Shown piece by piece: positions 8,957 through 15,472 of a stretch of DNA of 56,276 nucleotides. Numbering within the stretch: position 1 is the stretch's first letter; the number at the start of each line of letters is the position of its first letter. The notes under the pieces were generated by a model. The model worked only from the letters and a program-made list of their open reading frames with translations. It did no database searches and was not told the origin of the DNA. Source of the DNA: Affinirhizobium lemnae (GTDB lineage: Bacteria > Pseudomonadota > Alphaproteobacteria > Rhizobiales > Rhizobiaceae); the NCBI RefSeq assembly GCF_022968395.1, contig NZ_JALJQZ010000026.1:1-56276 (forward strand). Reading direction: 5' to 3'. Both the position numbers and the translations under genes were made by a program.

Positions 8957-9955
8957 ATGTGGTATGGTGCAACCGGCGCAAGCGCGCTCTTGGCCTACTT
9001 TGCATTTGCCGCTTCCGCCCAGGCTTCCGAGTGCGGCCGCGTCTCGATTGCGGAAATGAACTGGAATTCGGCTGCCATTGCCGCACAGGTCGACAAGCTC
9101 ATTCTTGAGGCGGGTTATGGTTGTGATGTGGAAATCGTTGAGGGTGACACCATCCCAACGGTCAAAACCATGATTAACCAAGGCACTCCGGACATTGCGC
9201 CGGAACTCTGGGTCAATTCCGTCAATGCAGAACTTAACGTAGCCTATGCATCCGGCCAACTTGTGCAGGGAGCCGAGATCCTGGCCGACGGAGCCGTGGA
9301 AGGATGGTGGATACCGAAATATGTCGCGGATGAACATCCGAACCTGCGAACTATTGCTGATGCACTTGCAAAGCCGGAGCTCTTTGCAGAAAGTAACGAA
9401 AACCGTCCAGGCGTCATTCATAGCTGTCCTCCCGACTGGAGCTGCAACATCACGACGGAAAACCTGTTTCGGGCGACGGGTGCAGAAGGCAAGGGTTTCG
9501 CTCTAAAGCCTGCTGCATCCGCCGAAGAATTCAATGCTGGCCTTTCGAAAGCGCTGAATGAAAAGCGCGGCTGGCTGGGCTACTACTGGGCCCCGACGGC
9601 CATTCTGGGTGAACACCCCATGGTCAAGCTGTCGTTCGGCGTTCCCTTCGACCAGCTTGAGTGGGATGAGTGCACGTCCCGGGCCGGATGCGCCAATCCG
9701 AAGATCAATTCCTATCCCGTGTCTCAGGCCTTCACCATCATATCGAAGGGTCTGTCGGACCGGGCTCCTGACGTTGCCGATTATCTACGCAATCGCAAAT
9801 GGGGCAACGCGACGATCAGTTCATTGATGGCTTGGCAGGCTGAAAACAACGCCAGCAACCGCGATGCCGCCCTGCATTTTCTTCGCCAGAACCTCGATAT
9901 CTGGACCAGATGGGTTCCGGTTTCAGTTTCGGACAGGATAAAGCCAACCCTGTAG
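8957..9955 (+). CDS. Glycine betaine/proline-type ABC transporter substrate-binding protein (OpuAC/ProX-like)
   Basis: A secreted binding protein of about 332 residues. An N-terminal hydrophobic segment ends in AASAQA, a good signal-peptidase site, so it acts in the periplasm. The mature part follows the OpuAC pattern (VSIAEMNWNSA, PELWVNS, GWWIPKYV), with several Trp residues of the kind that form the aromatic cage for quaternary amines. The ATG at 8957 is preferred to 8927 because GAGGGAG lies upstream. No ATPase or permease gene is adjacent, so it is an orphan that must use a transporter encoded elsewhere. Betaine as ligand fits the demethylation gene at 15.5-18 kb but is inferred. Confidence 0.85.
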   Translation: MWYGATGASALLAYFAFAASAQASECGRVSIAEMNWNSAAIAAQVDKLILEAGYGCDVEIVEGDTIPTVKTMINQGTPDIAPELWVNSVNAELNVAYASGQLVQGAEILADGAVEGWWIPKYVADEHPNLRTIADALAKPELFAESNENRPGVIHSCPPDWSCNITTENLFRATGAEGKGFALKPAASAEEFNAGLSKALNEKRGWLGYYWAPTAILGEHPMVKLSFGVPFDQLEWDECTSRAGCANPKINSYPVSQAFTIISKGLSDRAPDVADYLRNRKWGNATISSLMAWQAENNASNRDAALHFLRQNLDIWTRWVPVSVSDRIKPTL

Positions 9956-9962
9956 GAGCGAT

Positions 9963-10037
9963 ATGTTGAGGCCGTGGATCGTTCGCCGTATTCTTTGCTT
10001 CGATTCGGCAAAGAATGCAGACGGAACATGTTCATGA
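9963..10037 (+). CDS. Possible 24-residue coupled leader ORF
   Basis: A short frame begins with ATG seven bases after the binding-protein stop, with GGAG placed five to eight bases ahead. It ends in TGA overlapping the ATG at 10034 (ATGA), the arrangement of translationally coupled genes. The product is small, basic and Cys-containing, with no family. It may be chance; it mainly supports the start chosen for the next gene. Confidence 0.3.
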   Translation: MLRPWIVRRILCFDSAKNADGTCS

Positions 10038-10384
10038 GCACTGTGGCGCCCATTGGGAACCGTGAAAATGTGGCAGATGCACTGGCATCCATGACACAGG
10101 ATAATGAGAACTGGCTGAAGTTGATGATGGAAAACCCGTCCTCGGACGACGTGCTTCTCGACGGTCTGCATCTTTATCTCGACCGGGCAGCGGCAGGGCG
10201 TTTCGTCAACACTCTCAAGCTTCAAAAAACGGGAGAATGGATCGGGGGAATGGCACCCGCCCGTATTCAGATCAGGTTGAGCGAGGCTGCGAAATCGAGC
10301 CAGCATCCCGCATTTACGGCGTTCCGTGAGGGTTACAACAAGTCCGGCGGTTTGCGGCGTGCCTATCCCGCTGCCAAAATTTGA
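10034..10384 (+). CDS. Hypothetical protein, about 116 residues
   Basis: Not recognised. The product is soluble and mixed alpha/beta in look, with no signal peptide, membrane segment or Cys cluster. The frame is open back to a GTG at 9974, but the ATG at 10034 overlaps the stop of a short leader frame (ATGA) and is the more plausible start. It follows the betaine-type binding protein by 78 bases on the same strand and may share its transcript. Confidence 0.5.
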   Translation: MSTVAPIGNRENVADALASMTQDNENWLKLMMENPSSDDVLLDGLHLYLDRAAAGRFVNTLKLQKTGEWIGGMAPARIQIRLSEAAKSSQHPAFTAFREGYNKSGGLRRAYPAAKI

Positions 10385-10439
10385 TCTGAGAAAGAATATG
10401 CGCGGGAGAAGTTTTTCTGCCCCTCCCGCAGCTCAATTC

Positions 10440-10598
10440 TTAGCGAGCGGCGCGCTCTACCTTGCGACCGGCGTCCTGCGTGGCGTTCACGGTATTGGCG
10501 GCATCCTGGCCAACGCCGCGGATCGTGTTGCCGCAGGATGCGAGCGAAGCGGCGGTTGCCATGAGAGCAGCGATAACCGTAACTGTCTTGAGCGTCAT
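10440..10598 (-). CDS. Entericidin A/B-like small lipoprotein
   Basis: A 52-residue precursor with a short signal peptide and a lipobox ending LASC, followed by a mature part (GNTIRGVGQDAANTVNAT) matching the entericidin EcnA/EcnB pattern. It should be a lipid-anchored envelope peptide; in enterobacteria the pair acts as a stress-linked toxin/antidote, though in alphaproteobacteria usually a single gene is found and its role is unclear. Start at 10598, with GGAGA eight bases ahead. An EcfG-like promoter (10657-10681) precedes it, which fits stress induction. Confidence 0.85.
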   Translation of the reverse strand: MTLKTVTVIAALMATAASLASCGNTIRGVGQDAANTVNATQDAGRKVERAAR

Positions 10599-10629
10599 TT
10601 TGAAAGTCTCCGAATTGAACGACACAGAA

Positions 10630-10650
10630 CCGGAAAATTATGTTTTCCGG
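10630..10650. promoter_or_regulatory. 8-bp perfect dyad in the entericidin leader
   Basis: CCGGAAAA and TTTTCCGG face each other across TTATG, just downstream of the predicted -10 on the minus strand. It could be an operator or a 5' hairpin of the lipoprotein mRNA. Confidence 0.4.
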
Positions 10651-10656
10651 CGCAGT

Positions 10657-10681
10657 AACGCGCGGAATGTGAAAAGGTTCA
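10657..10681 (-). promoter_or_regulatory. EcfG-like (general stress response) promoter of the entericidin gene
   Basis: Read on the minus strand: TGAAC, 16 bases, CGTT. The rhizobial EcfG/RpoE2 consensus is GGAAC-N16/17-CGTT, so there is one mismatch in the -35. The -10 lies about 59 bases before the start codon. Entericidin-type genes are known general-stress targets in alphaproteobacteria. Confidence 0.5.
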
Positions 10682-10815
10682 CGGTGAAGTGAAACAGTTT
10701 TCAGAAGCCCGTCAGATTTTCCGGAAACCATCTCTTTGTCGTTAACGATATGTTTGACGGATAGCACCATCGTCGCTTGCACATGCCTTCGACATTCATA
10801 TGAGCGGAAGATCTG

Positions 10816-11592
10816 ATGACGGCGCCGAACCCTGCGAGACTCGTTGTACTGACTGCGGGCGGCCTCAATCCGCAGGTCATGATCAACGATCTCCACGCCC
10901 ATTTCCCCAACCTGACCGTGATTCAAGAGAATTATGAGAGCAAGACCGATGTCCTGAAGCGCCGTGCTCGAAAGCTTGGTTGGCTGCAGGCAGCAGGACA
11001 ACTGGGCACCATGATCGTATCCCGCCTGGGCAAGCGCATCACACAGCAACGGACCGAAGACATCATCAAGCAATACGGGCTGATATCGCAGCCGTTATCG
11101 ACGGTGCCTGTAACGCGTGTCTCATCCCTCAACGATCCAGATGCGCACGCCGCCATCCTCCGCGCAAAGCCTGACCTCCTCTTTTCGATCTCTTGTCGGC
11201 TCCTGTCTCGCAGCACACTGGCGGTCATTCCCTGCCCCATCGTCAATTTCCACGCCGGGATAAACCCGAACTATCGCGGGCAGATGGGAGGGTACTGGGC
11301 ACGCGTGGAGAATGACGAAAACAATTTCGGAGCGACCCTCCACTATGTGGATGCAGGAACGGATACTGGCGATACGCTCGCTGAGGTTCGGGTAAGACCG
11401 GCAGCAGACGATACGATCTCCACCTACCCCTTGCTGCTCACCGCAGCCAGTATCGATCCTACGGTTCAAACATTGACCTCAGTCCTTGATGGCGCCGCAA
11501 AGCCTTACGCGCCATCAGGACCTTCCCGCCTGCGTTTTCCGCCGCCCCTGTGGACATATCTTTTCAATGGCGTGACCAAATCAATCTGGTAA
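10816..11592 (+). CDS. Formyltransferase-fold protein
   Basis: A 258-residue protein whose C-terminal half has the formyltransferase signature: NFHAGINPNYRGQMGGYWA, with the catalytic-type Asn-x-His, then GATLHYVDAGTDTGD. This is the N10-formyl-tetrahydrofolate-dependent transferase core found in PurN, Fmt and sugar N-formyltransferases. The N-terminal part is unlike PurN or Fmt and rather suits the stand-alone 'formyl transferase' proteins of surface sugar loci. There is no polysaccharide cluster nearby, so the acceptor is unknown. It starts 217 bases from the divergent entericidin gene. Confidence 0.8.
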   Translation: MTAPNPARLVVLTAGGLNPQVMINDLHAHFPNLTVIQENYESKTDVLKRRARKLGWLQAAGQLGTMIVSRLGKRITQQRTEDIIKQYGLISQPLSTVPVTRVSSLNDPDAHAAILRAKPDLLFSISCRLLSRSTLAVIPCPIVNFHAGINPNYRGQMGGYWARVENDENNFGATLHYVDAGTDTGDTLAEVRVRPAADDTISTYPLLLTAASIDPTVQTLTSVLDGAAKPYAPSGPSRLRFPPPLWTYLFNGVTKSIW

Positions 11593-11632
11593 GACTCTCA
11601 AACTCGCAAAATTTTGCAGCCGGTTGTCAAAC

Positions 11633-11673
11633 TTGATCCAGGTCAGTCTCACGCAGGTTGCAGGGAGTATAAG
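11633..11673 (+). promoter_or_regulatory. FNR/FixK-type box with class II promoter spacing
   Basis: TTGATCCAGGTCAG (11633-11646) matches the FNR/FixK/FnrN consensus TTGAT-N4-ATCAA with the last base and one half-site purine differing. TATAAG at 11668-11673 is placed so that the box centre would sit near -41 of a start at about 11680, the class II geometry. This suggests low-oxygen activation of whatever lies downstream, the nearest being the small membrane protein at 11754. Confidence 0.45.
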
Positions 11674-11753
11674 GATAGTCAGGCAGAACGCCTATCCACA
11701 CTGTCGAACACCGCATGATGTGGGGTGACGACATATCTTTGAGGCTTCTAGAA

Positions 11754-11867
11754 ATGCATTATGACTGGACTGGAAATGACCATCGTCGGCGTGTGCTGTT
11801 TCGCCTCGGCTGGGCCTTTTTATCCGTCACCGCCGTCTTTTCCGTGGCAATTTTTCACTACACGTGA
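11754..11867 (+). CDS. Small single-span membrane protein, 37 residues
   Basis: ATG at 11754 is preceded by GAGG nine bases upstream. The product starts MHYDWTGNDHRRR, a charged head, then one hydrophobic helix (about residues 16-34), and ends FHYT. The layout resembles short rhizobial inner-membrane proteins of unknown role. The same frame is open back to an ATG at 11715. The FNR-like promoter upstream suggests expression in low oxygen. It is the only candidate gene in the 386 bases between the formyltransferase and the LysR gene. Confidence 0.45.
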   Translation: MHYDWTGNDHRRRVLFRLGWAFLSVTAVFSVAIFHYT

Positions 11868-11978
11868 CGGACAGGTCTGGAGCATAATCAAGCTCACGTG
11901 ATGAATTACCGACATCTGGAGCATTGTCGGTCGCTAAAGTCGAGAATGCTCCGAATTGTTATCCTCGAGCCGAAAGTG

Positions 11979-12866
11979 TCAGGCGTTGAGCTGGGCGTAG
12001 GATTCGCGGATCGAGTCTGCAACGGCCTTTGCTGGGATCGAAAGATCCGGAGCAACAACCATCCTGACATCAAATGACATCAATTCTGGAAGCCCATCCT
12101 TTGGCCCCAGAATAGCCATCTCATCCGAGACGTAAGACCGAGCCATCGGAGCAATCGCAAGATCGGATACGATAGCAGCACGTTGGGCCATGGTATTCGC
12201 GCTCAAATAAGCAATCCGATAAGGGCGCCTCATATCTTCCAGTCTGTTCAGCGCCTCCTGCCTCCACAGGCAACCATCTTCCCAGATAGATAGCGGCAAT
12301 GGGTCACGCATATGTGCCGTTCCGCACCTTGCACCGACCCAGACAAGCTTATCCTCGAAAACAACCTCGCCCTCTGTCGGCAGAGGACGCCAGACGCTGT
12401 TCATCAATACGAGATCGAAGCGCTGCTCCTCCATCTGGCGACGAAGCCGCACACTCCCATCGACCGTGACATCGACCATGATACCAGGGAACTTTGCGGC
12501 AAAGTTCTTCAAAATGCCCGGCAGCAAACGTTCCGCAATGTCGTCCGGCGCGCCAAGCCGGACCACGCCGGAAAGCTCCGGCATGATGAAGCGAGACACG
12601 GCTTCGTTTGAGAGAGCGATCAGCCGCCGCGCATAGGTTAGCAAAACCTCGCCTTGGGGAGTTAGCGCCACGGATCGCGCGTCTCTCAAGAAGAGCGTGG
12701 TCCCCAGTTGGTCTTCCAGCTTCTTGATCTGCATCGAGACGGCGGAAGGCGTTCGCAGGACAACTTCAGCCGCAGTCGAAAAATTGCCGGTATCAGCAAT
12801 CGCGACAAACGTTCTCATCACATCGTTATCGAGAAGCGGCAGAGATGCACGGAACGGCCCGTTCAT
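11979..12866 (-). CDS. LysR-family transcriptional regulator
   Basis: A 295-residue LysR protein: winged helix-turn-helix near residues 16-75 (LLDNDVMRTFVAIADTGNFS, then TPSAVSMQIKKLEDQLG), followed by the effector-binding domain. The 'LDNDVMRTFVAIA' start and the Ala-Val-Ser-Met-Gln-Ile-Lys recognition helix put it in the same broad subgroup as VtlR/LsrB regulators. It is divergent from a DUF1127 gene at 13049, and in Brucella VtlR activates DUF1127 genes, so a similar regulator-target pair is possible. The effector is unknown. Confidence 0.88.
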   Translation of the reverse strand: MNGPFRASLPLLDNDVMRTFVAIADTGNFSTAAEVVLRTPSAVSMQIKKLEDQLGTTLFLRDARSVALTPQGEVLLTYARRLIALSNEAVSRFIMPELSGVVRLGAPDDIAERLLPGILKNFAAKFPGIMVDVTVDGSVRLRRQMEEQRFDLVLMNSVWRPLPTEGEVVFEDKLVWVGARCGTAHMRDPLPLSIWEDGCLWRQEALNRLEDMRRPYRIAYLSANTMAQRAAIVSDLAIAPMARSYVSDEMAILGPKDGLPELMSFDVRMVVAPDLSIPAKAVADSIRESYAQLNA

Positions 12867-12897
12867 TGTGACAACTTTCAGAAATCCTTATATTTAA

Positions 12898-12925
12898 GAT
12901 AGTATCATTTCGAGCGGCTGATAGT
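12898..12925. promoter_or_regulatory. Candidate LysR box between LysR and DUF1127 genes
   Basis: ATCA, 11 bases, TGAT (12904-12922) fits the T-N11-A dyad of LysR sites, and it is wrapped by a direct repeat GATAGT (12898-12903 and 12920-12925). It lies 32-56 bases upstream of the LysR start, where autoregulation would be expected. Confidence 0.4.
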
Positions 12926-13048
12926 CAATTCTAAGCCGACCATGAGTCACATCACAATTATTGATGATTTCAATGAAAACAATCGAATTGTAGAAAGAAT
13001 TAAATAAGCGCATCGTTCTTTTGCACAAGCCCGGAAAGGAGCATGATC

Positions 13049-13240
13049 ATGGCTTTCGCAAGCTCGCAACCCACATCATCGTCAATGACTGAAACTTTTG
13101 TAAGGGGCAGTTTCCTGTCGAAAATCATCGGCAAGACCTCAGCAGCAATTGCGGCCCACAGAAAGCGCAAGGCGCTTGCCATTCTTGAAGCGCTGCCAAT
13201 AGACGTTCGCAAGGATATTGGCTGGCAAACGGGCAACTGA
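13049..13240 (+). CDS. DUF1127-like small protein
   Basis: A 63-residue basic protein. The C-terminal part, KALAILEALPIDVRKDIGW, follows the DUF1127 pattern (Leu-x-x-Leu, then Arg-Lys-Asp-Ile-Gly). The ATG at 13049 is chosen over 13043 because AAGGAG ends seven bases before it. In alphaproteobacteria DUF1127 proteins act in RNA turnover and metabolic adaptation, often under VtlR or stress sigma control. It is divergent from a LysR gene. It is less typical than the two DUF1127 proteins at 36 kb. Confidence 0.65.
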   Translation: MAFASSQPTSSSMTETFVRGSFLSKIIGKTSAAIAAHRKRKALAILEALPIDVRKDIGWQTGN

Positions 13241-13282
13241 GACAGAGTTTAATCGGAATGCCCTACAAATATGCAGGAGGAT

Positions 13283-13361
13283 GAGGCTGCCTCTCTCCCG
13301 ACATCTTGTGTGTCGCAAATGAATGTATCAATGACGTATTTGAAACATTCAAGGCAGCCTC
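13283..13361. repeat. 9-bp inverted repeat around a 61-base spacer
   Basis: GAGGCTGCC (13283-13291) and GGCAGCCTC (13353-13361) are perfectly complementary and sit between the DUF1127 stop and the GlxA-type gene. The second arm is followed by TTT. It may end the DUF1127 transcript, though the spacer is long for an intrinsic terminator. Confidence 0.3.
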
Positions 13362-13402
13362 TTTCACGCGAGGAATAGGAGCCTTGCCACGGAGCCCCTG
13401 CA

Positions 13403-14425
13403 ATGACCATCAAGCCCCCGGTCAAAAAACGTACGCTGGTTTTCTTCCTGATCCCGGAGTTTACACTTCTTCCGTTTTCGGCGGCTGTCGAAACCCTCCG
13501 GATTGCCAACAGGATGTTGGGATACAAGGCCTATGACTGGCGCCTGGCCTCCGCCGATGGGCAAAAGGTCTACTCCTCGAGCGGAATTGCATTGGAAGTC
13601 GATTCCTCGCTAGCCGACGAGCGACGCAACCTGAGCGGAGAGCAGCGACCGAGCATGGTGTTGATCTGTTCCGGCATCAATGTCGAGAGCTTCAACAATA
13701 AGTCCGTTTTTGCTTTCCTGCGAGAAACCTACAATCGGGGCGTTTCCGTTGGCAGCCTCTGTACGGGCGCCCATGTGCTGGCGCAGGCGGGGCTGCTGAA
13801 CGGCAAGCGATGCGCCATCCATTGGGAAAACCTGCCCGGCTTTGCCGAAGCCTTTCCCCAGGCCGAAGTCTATGCCGATCTCTATGAGGTCGATGGCAAT
13901 CTTTACACCTGCGCAGGCGGAACGGCCTCGCTGGATATGATGCTGAACCTGATTGGTCAGGACTTCGGCGAGACGCTGGTCAACCGGGTTTGCGAACAAC
14001 AGCTGACGGATCGCGTCAGAAACCCGCATGATCGTCAGCGGCTTCCCTTGCGCGCGCGACTGGGTGTGCAAAACAACAAGGTTCTGCAGATCATCGAACT
14101 GATGGAGAGCAATCTTTCGGAACCATTGTCGCTCATTGATATCGCCGACAGTGTTGACCTTTCACGCCGGCAGATCGAGCGCCTGTTCAGTCAGGAAATG
14201 GGGCGTTCCCCTGCCCGCTACTATCTGGAAATCCGCCTCGACCGCGCAAGGCATCTTCTGGTTCAATCCTCTATGCCAATCGTGGAAGTGGCCGTCGCCT
14301 GCGGTTTCGTGTCGGCATCGCATTTTTCGAAATGCTACCGTGAGGTCTATAACCGCTCGCCGCAGCAGGAACGCGCGGAACGCAAGCTGGTGTCGAATAC
14401 GCCGCGAACACTGGTTCCGGCTTGA
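13403..14425 (+). CDS. GlxA-family transcriptional regulator (DJ-1/PfpI domain plus AraC helix-turn-helix)
   Basis: A 340-residue regulator. Residues about 10-190 form a class I glutamine-amidotransferase-like (DJ-1/PfpI) sensor with the nucleophile-elbow region SLCTGAHVLAQAG. Residues about 225-325 form two AraC helix-turn-helices (IADSVDLSRRQIERLF and VAVACGFVSASHFSKCYR). The architecture is that of GbdR, CdhR and GlxA; GbdR senses glycine betaine and dimethylglycine in Pseudomonas. A dimethylglycine dehydrogenase-like gene lies 1 kb away, so a role in betaine or methylamine catabolism is a reasonable guess, not shown. Confidence 0.88.
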   Translation: MTIKPPVKKRTLVFFLIPEFTLLPFSAAVETLRIANRMLGYKAYDWRLASADGQKVYSSSGIALEVDSSLADERRNLSGEQRPSMVLICSGINVESFNNKSVFAFLRETYNRGVSVGSLCTGAHVLAQAGLLNGKRCAIHWENLPGFAEAFPQAEVYADLYEVDGNLYTCAGGTASLDMMLNLIGQDFGETLVNRVCEQQLTDRVRNPHDRQRLPLRARLGVQNNKVLQIIELMESNLSEPLSLIDIADSVDLSRRQIERLFSQEMGRSPARYYLEIRLDRARHLLVQSSMPIVEVAVACGFVSASHFSKCYREVYNRSPQQERAERKLVSNTPRTLVPA

Positions 14426-14437
14426 GATGACATGAAA

Positions 14438-14463
14438 ATGGCCGCACCTGCCGGTACGGCCAT
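14438..14463. terminator. Bidirectional intrinsic terminator
   Basis: ATGGCCG, a 12-base loop, CGGCCAT, between the convergent GlxA-type and double-receiver genes. On the minus strand the stem is followed by TTTTC, so it serves the receiver gene best. Confidence 0.6.
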
Positions 14464-14489
14464 CTCATATAACTCACCCTGCCGAAATA

Positions 14490-15326
14490 TCAGGCGGCGC
14501 TGCGGCGCGCGGCAGCCTGATGGGACTTGATCTGCAGAAGCGTGTCGAGGTTCTGGTTCACGCGGCAATAGAATTCTTCGTCGATGAACGGCCTCAACAT
14601 GAAGTCGTTGCCGCCAGCCTTCAGGAAGCGGGCCGATAGCAGGCGATCTGTCGAGGACGACACGCCGATGATACGCAATTCGTGGGAGCCACGGACGGAG
14701 CGGATGCGCCGTGCCAGTTCGAAACCATCAATGTCGGGCATGTTGTAGTCTGTCACAACCAGACCGATATCCGGGTTCTTCTTCAGAATATCGATGGCCT
14801 TGGCGCCGCTTTCGGCAACGCTGACGCGGAAATTGTAACGCTTTAGGCGGGTCGAGAGGAGAGCGCGCGCCGTCGGACTATCATCCACGATCAGCACATG
14901 GTGACGATGGTTCGTCAGGAAGCGGCAAACGGATTCAACAAGCATCTCGACTGCGAAGACATTGTCTTTAAGAATGTAGTCAACGATGTCCTTCGCCAGC
15001 AGTTTCTCACGCGTGTGCTCCTGGAAGGTGCCGGTGAAGACAATGGTTGGAATGTTGAGATCGACAAGATAGTTCAGCGCCTCTCCGTTTTCGGCGCCTG
15101 GCAGATTAATGTTGGAAATTGCTAGGGTGACAGGCACATCCGACAACTCGTTAGCCATCATGAGGTCTTCATAGGTCCGGCAGATTTCTGCATCGATCCC
15201 GAAGATTTCCTTTAGACGTTGACGGATCATAGAGGTAAAGACGTTCGAGTCTTCGGCAACAATGATCCGAGCATCCGGAAACTGCTCGCCTGTATACTGC
15301 ATGCCGGATACGCCCAGATAAGTCAT
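14490..15326 (-). CDS. Double receiver-domain (REC-REC) response regulator without output domain
   Basis: A 278-residue protein made of two CheY-like receivers (about 18-135 and 142-265). The second has the acidic pair VDDS (148-149) and phosphoacceptor Asp193 (TDYNMP), but Arg where the conserved Lys should be (LRPF). The first has ED for the acidic pair and Asn72 at the acceptor position (SNINLP) but keeps the Lys (ILKDN). So each domain is degenerate in a different way and only the second can take phosphate in the usual manner. There is no DNA-binding or enzymatic domain and no kinase gene adjacent. It may act as a signalling adaptor or phosphate sink. Confidence 0.85.
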   Translation of the reverse strand: MTYLGVSGMQYTGEQFPDARIIVAEDSNVFTSMIRQRLKEIFGIDAEICRTYEDLMMANELSDVPVTLAISNINLPGAENGEALNYLVDLNIPTIVFTGTFQEHTREKLLAKDIVDYILKDNVFAVEMLVESVCRFLTNHRHHVLIVDDSPTARALLSTRLKRYNFRVSVAESGAKAIDILKKNPDIGLVVTDYNMPDIDGFELARRIRSVRGSHELRIIGVSSSTDRLLSARFLKAGGNDFMLRPFIDEEFYCRVNQNLDTLLQIKSHQAAARRSAA

Positions 15327-15419
15327 CGTTTGCCCCCTAGCTCCTTGACTTCCAGTAGGCTAAAACATCGGGACTTGAAGAAACATTAAGCGCGCAAGAC
15401 CAGCTGCGATGAATTCAAC

Positions 15420-15446
15420 AAAAAAGCGGCCGCTAGAGGCCGCTTT
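15420..15446 (-). terminator. Strong intrinsic terminator of the dimethylglycine dehydrogenase-like gene
   Basis: On the minus strand AAAGCGGCC, six-base loop, GGCCGCTTT runs into TTTTTT. It starts 27 bases after the stop codon at 15473. Confidence 0.85.
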
Positions 15447-15472
15447 CCCAAATATGGTCAATCAATTCTTGA

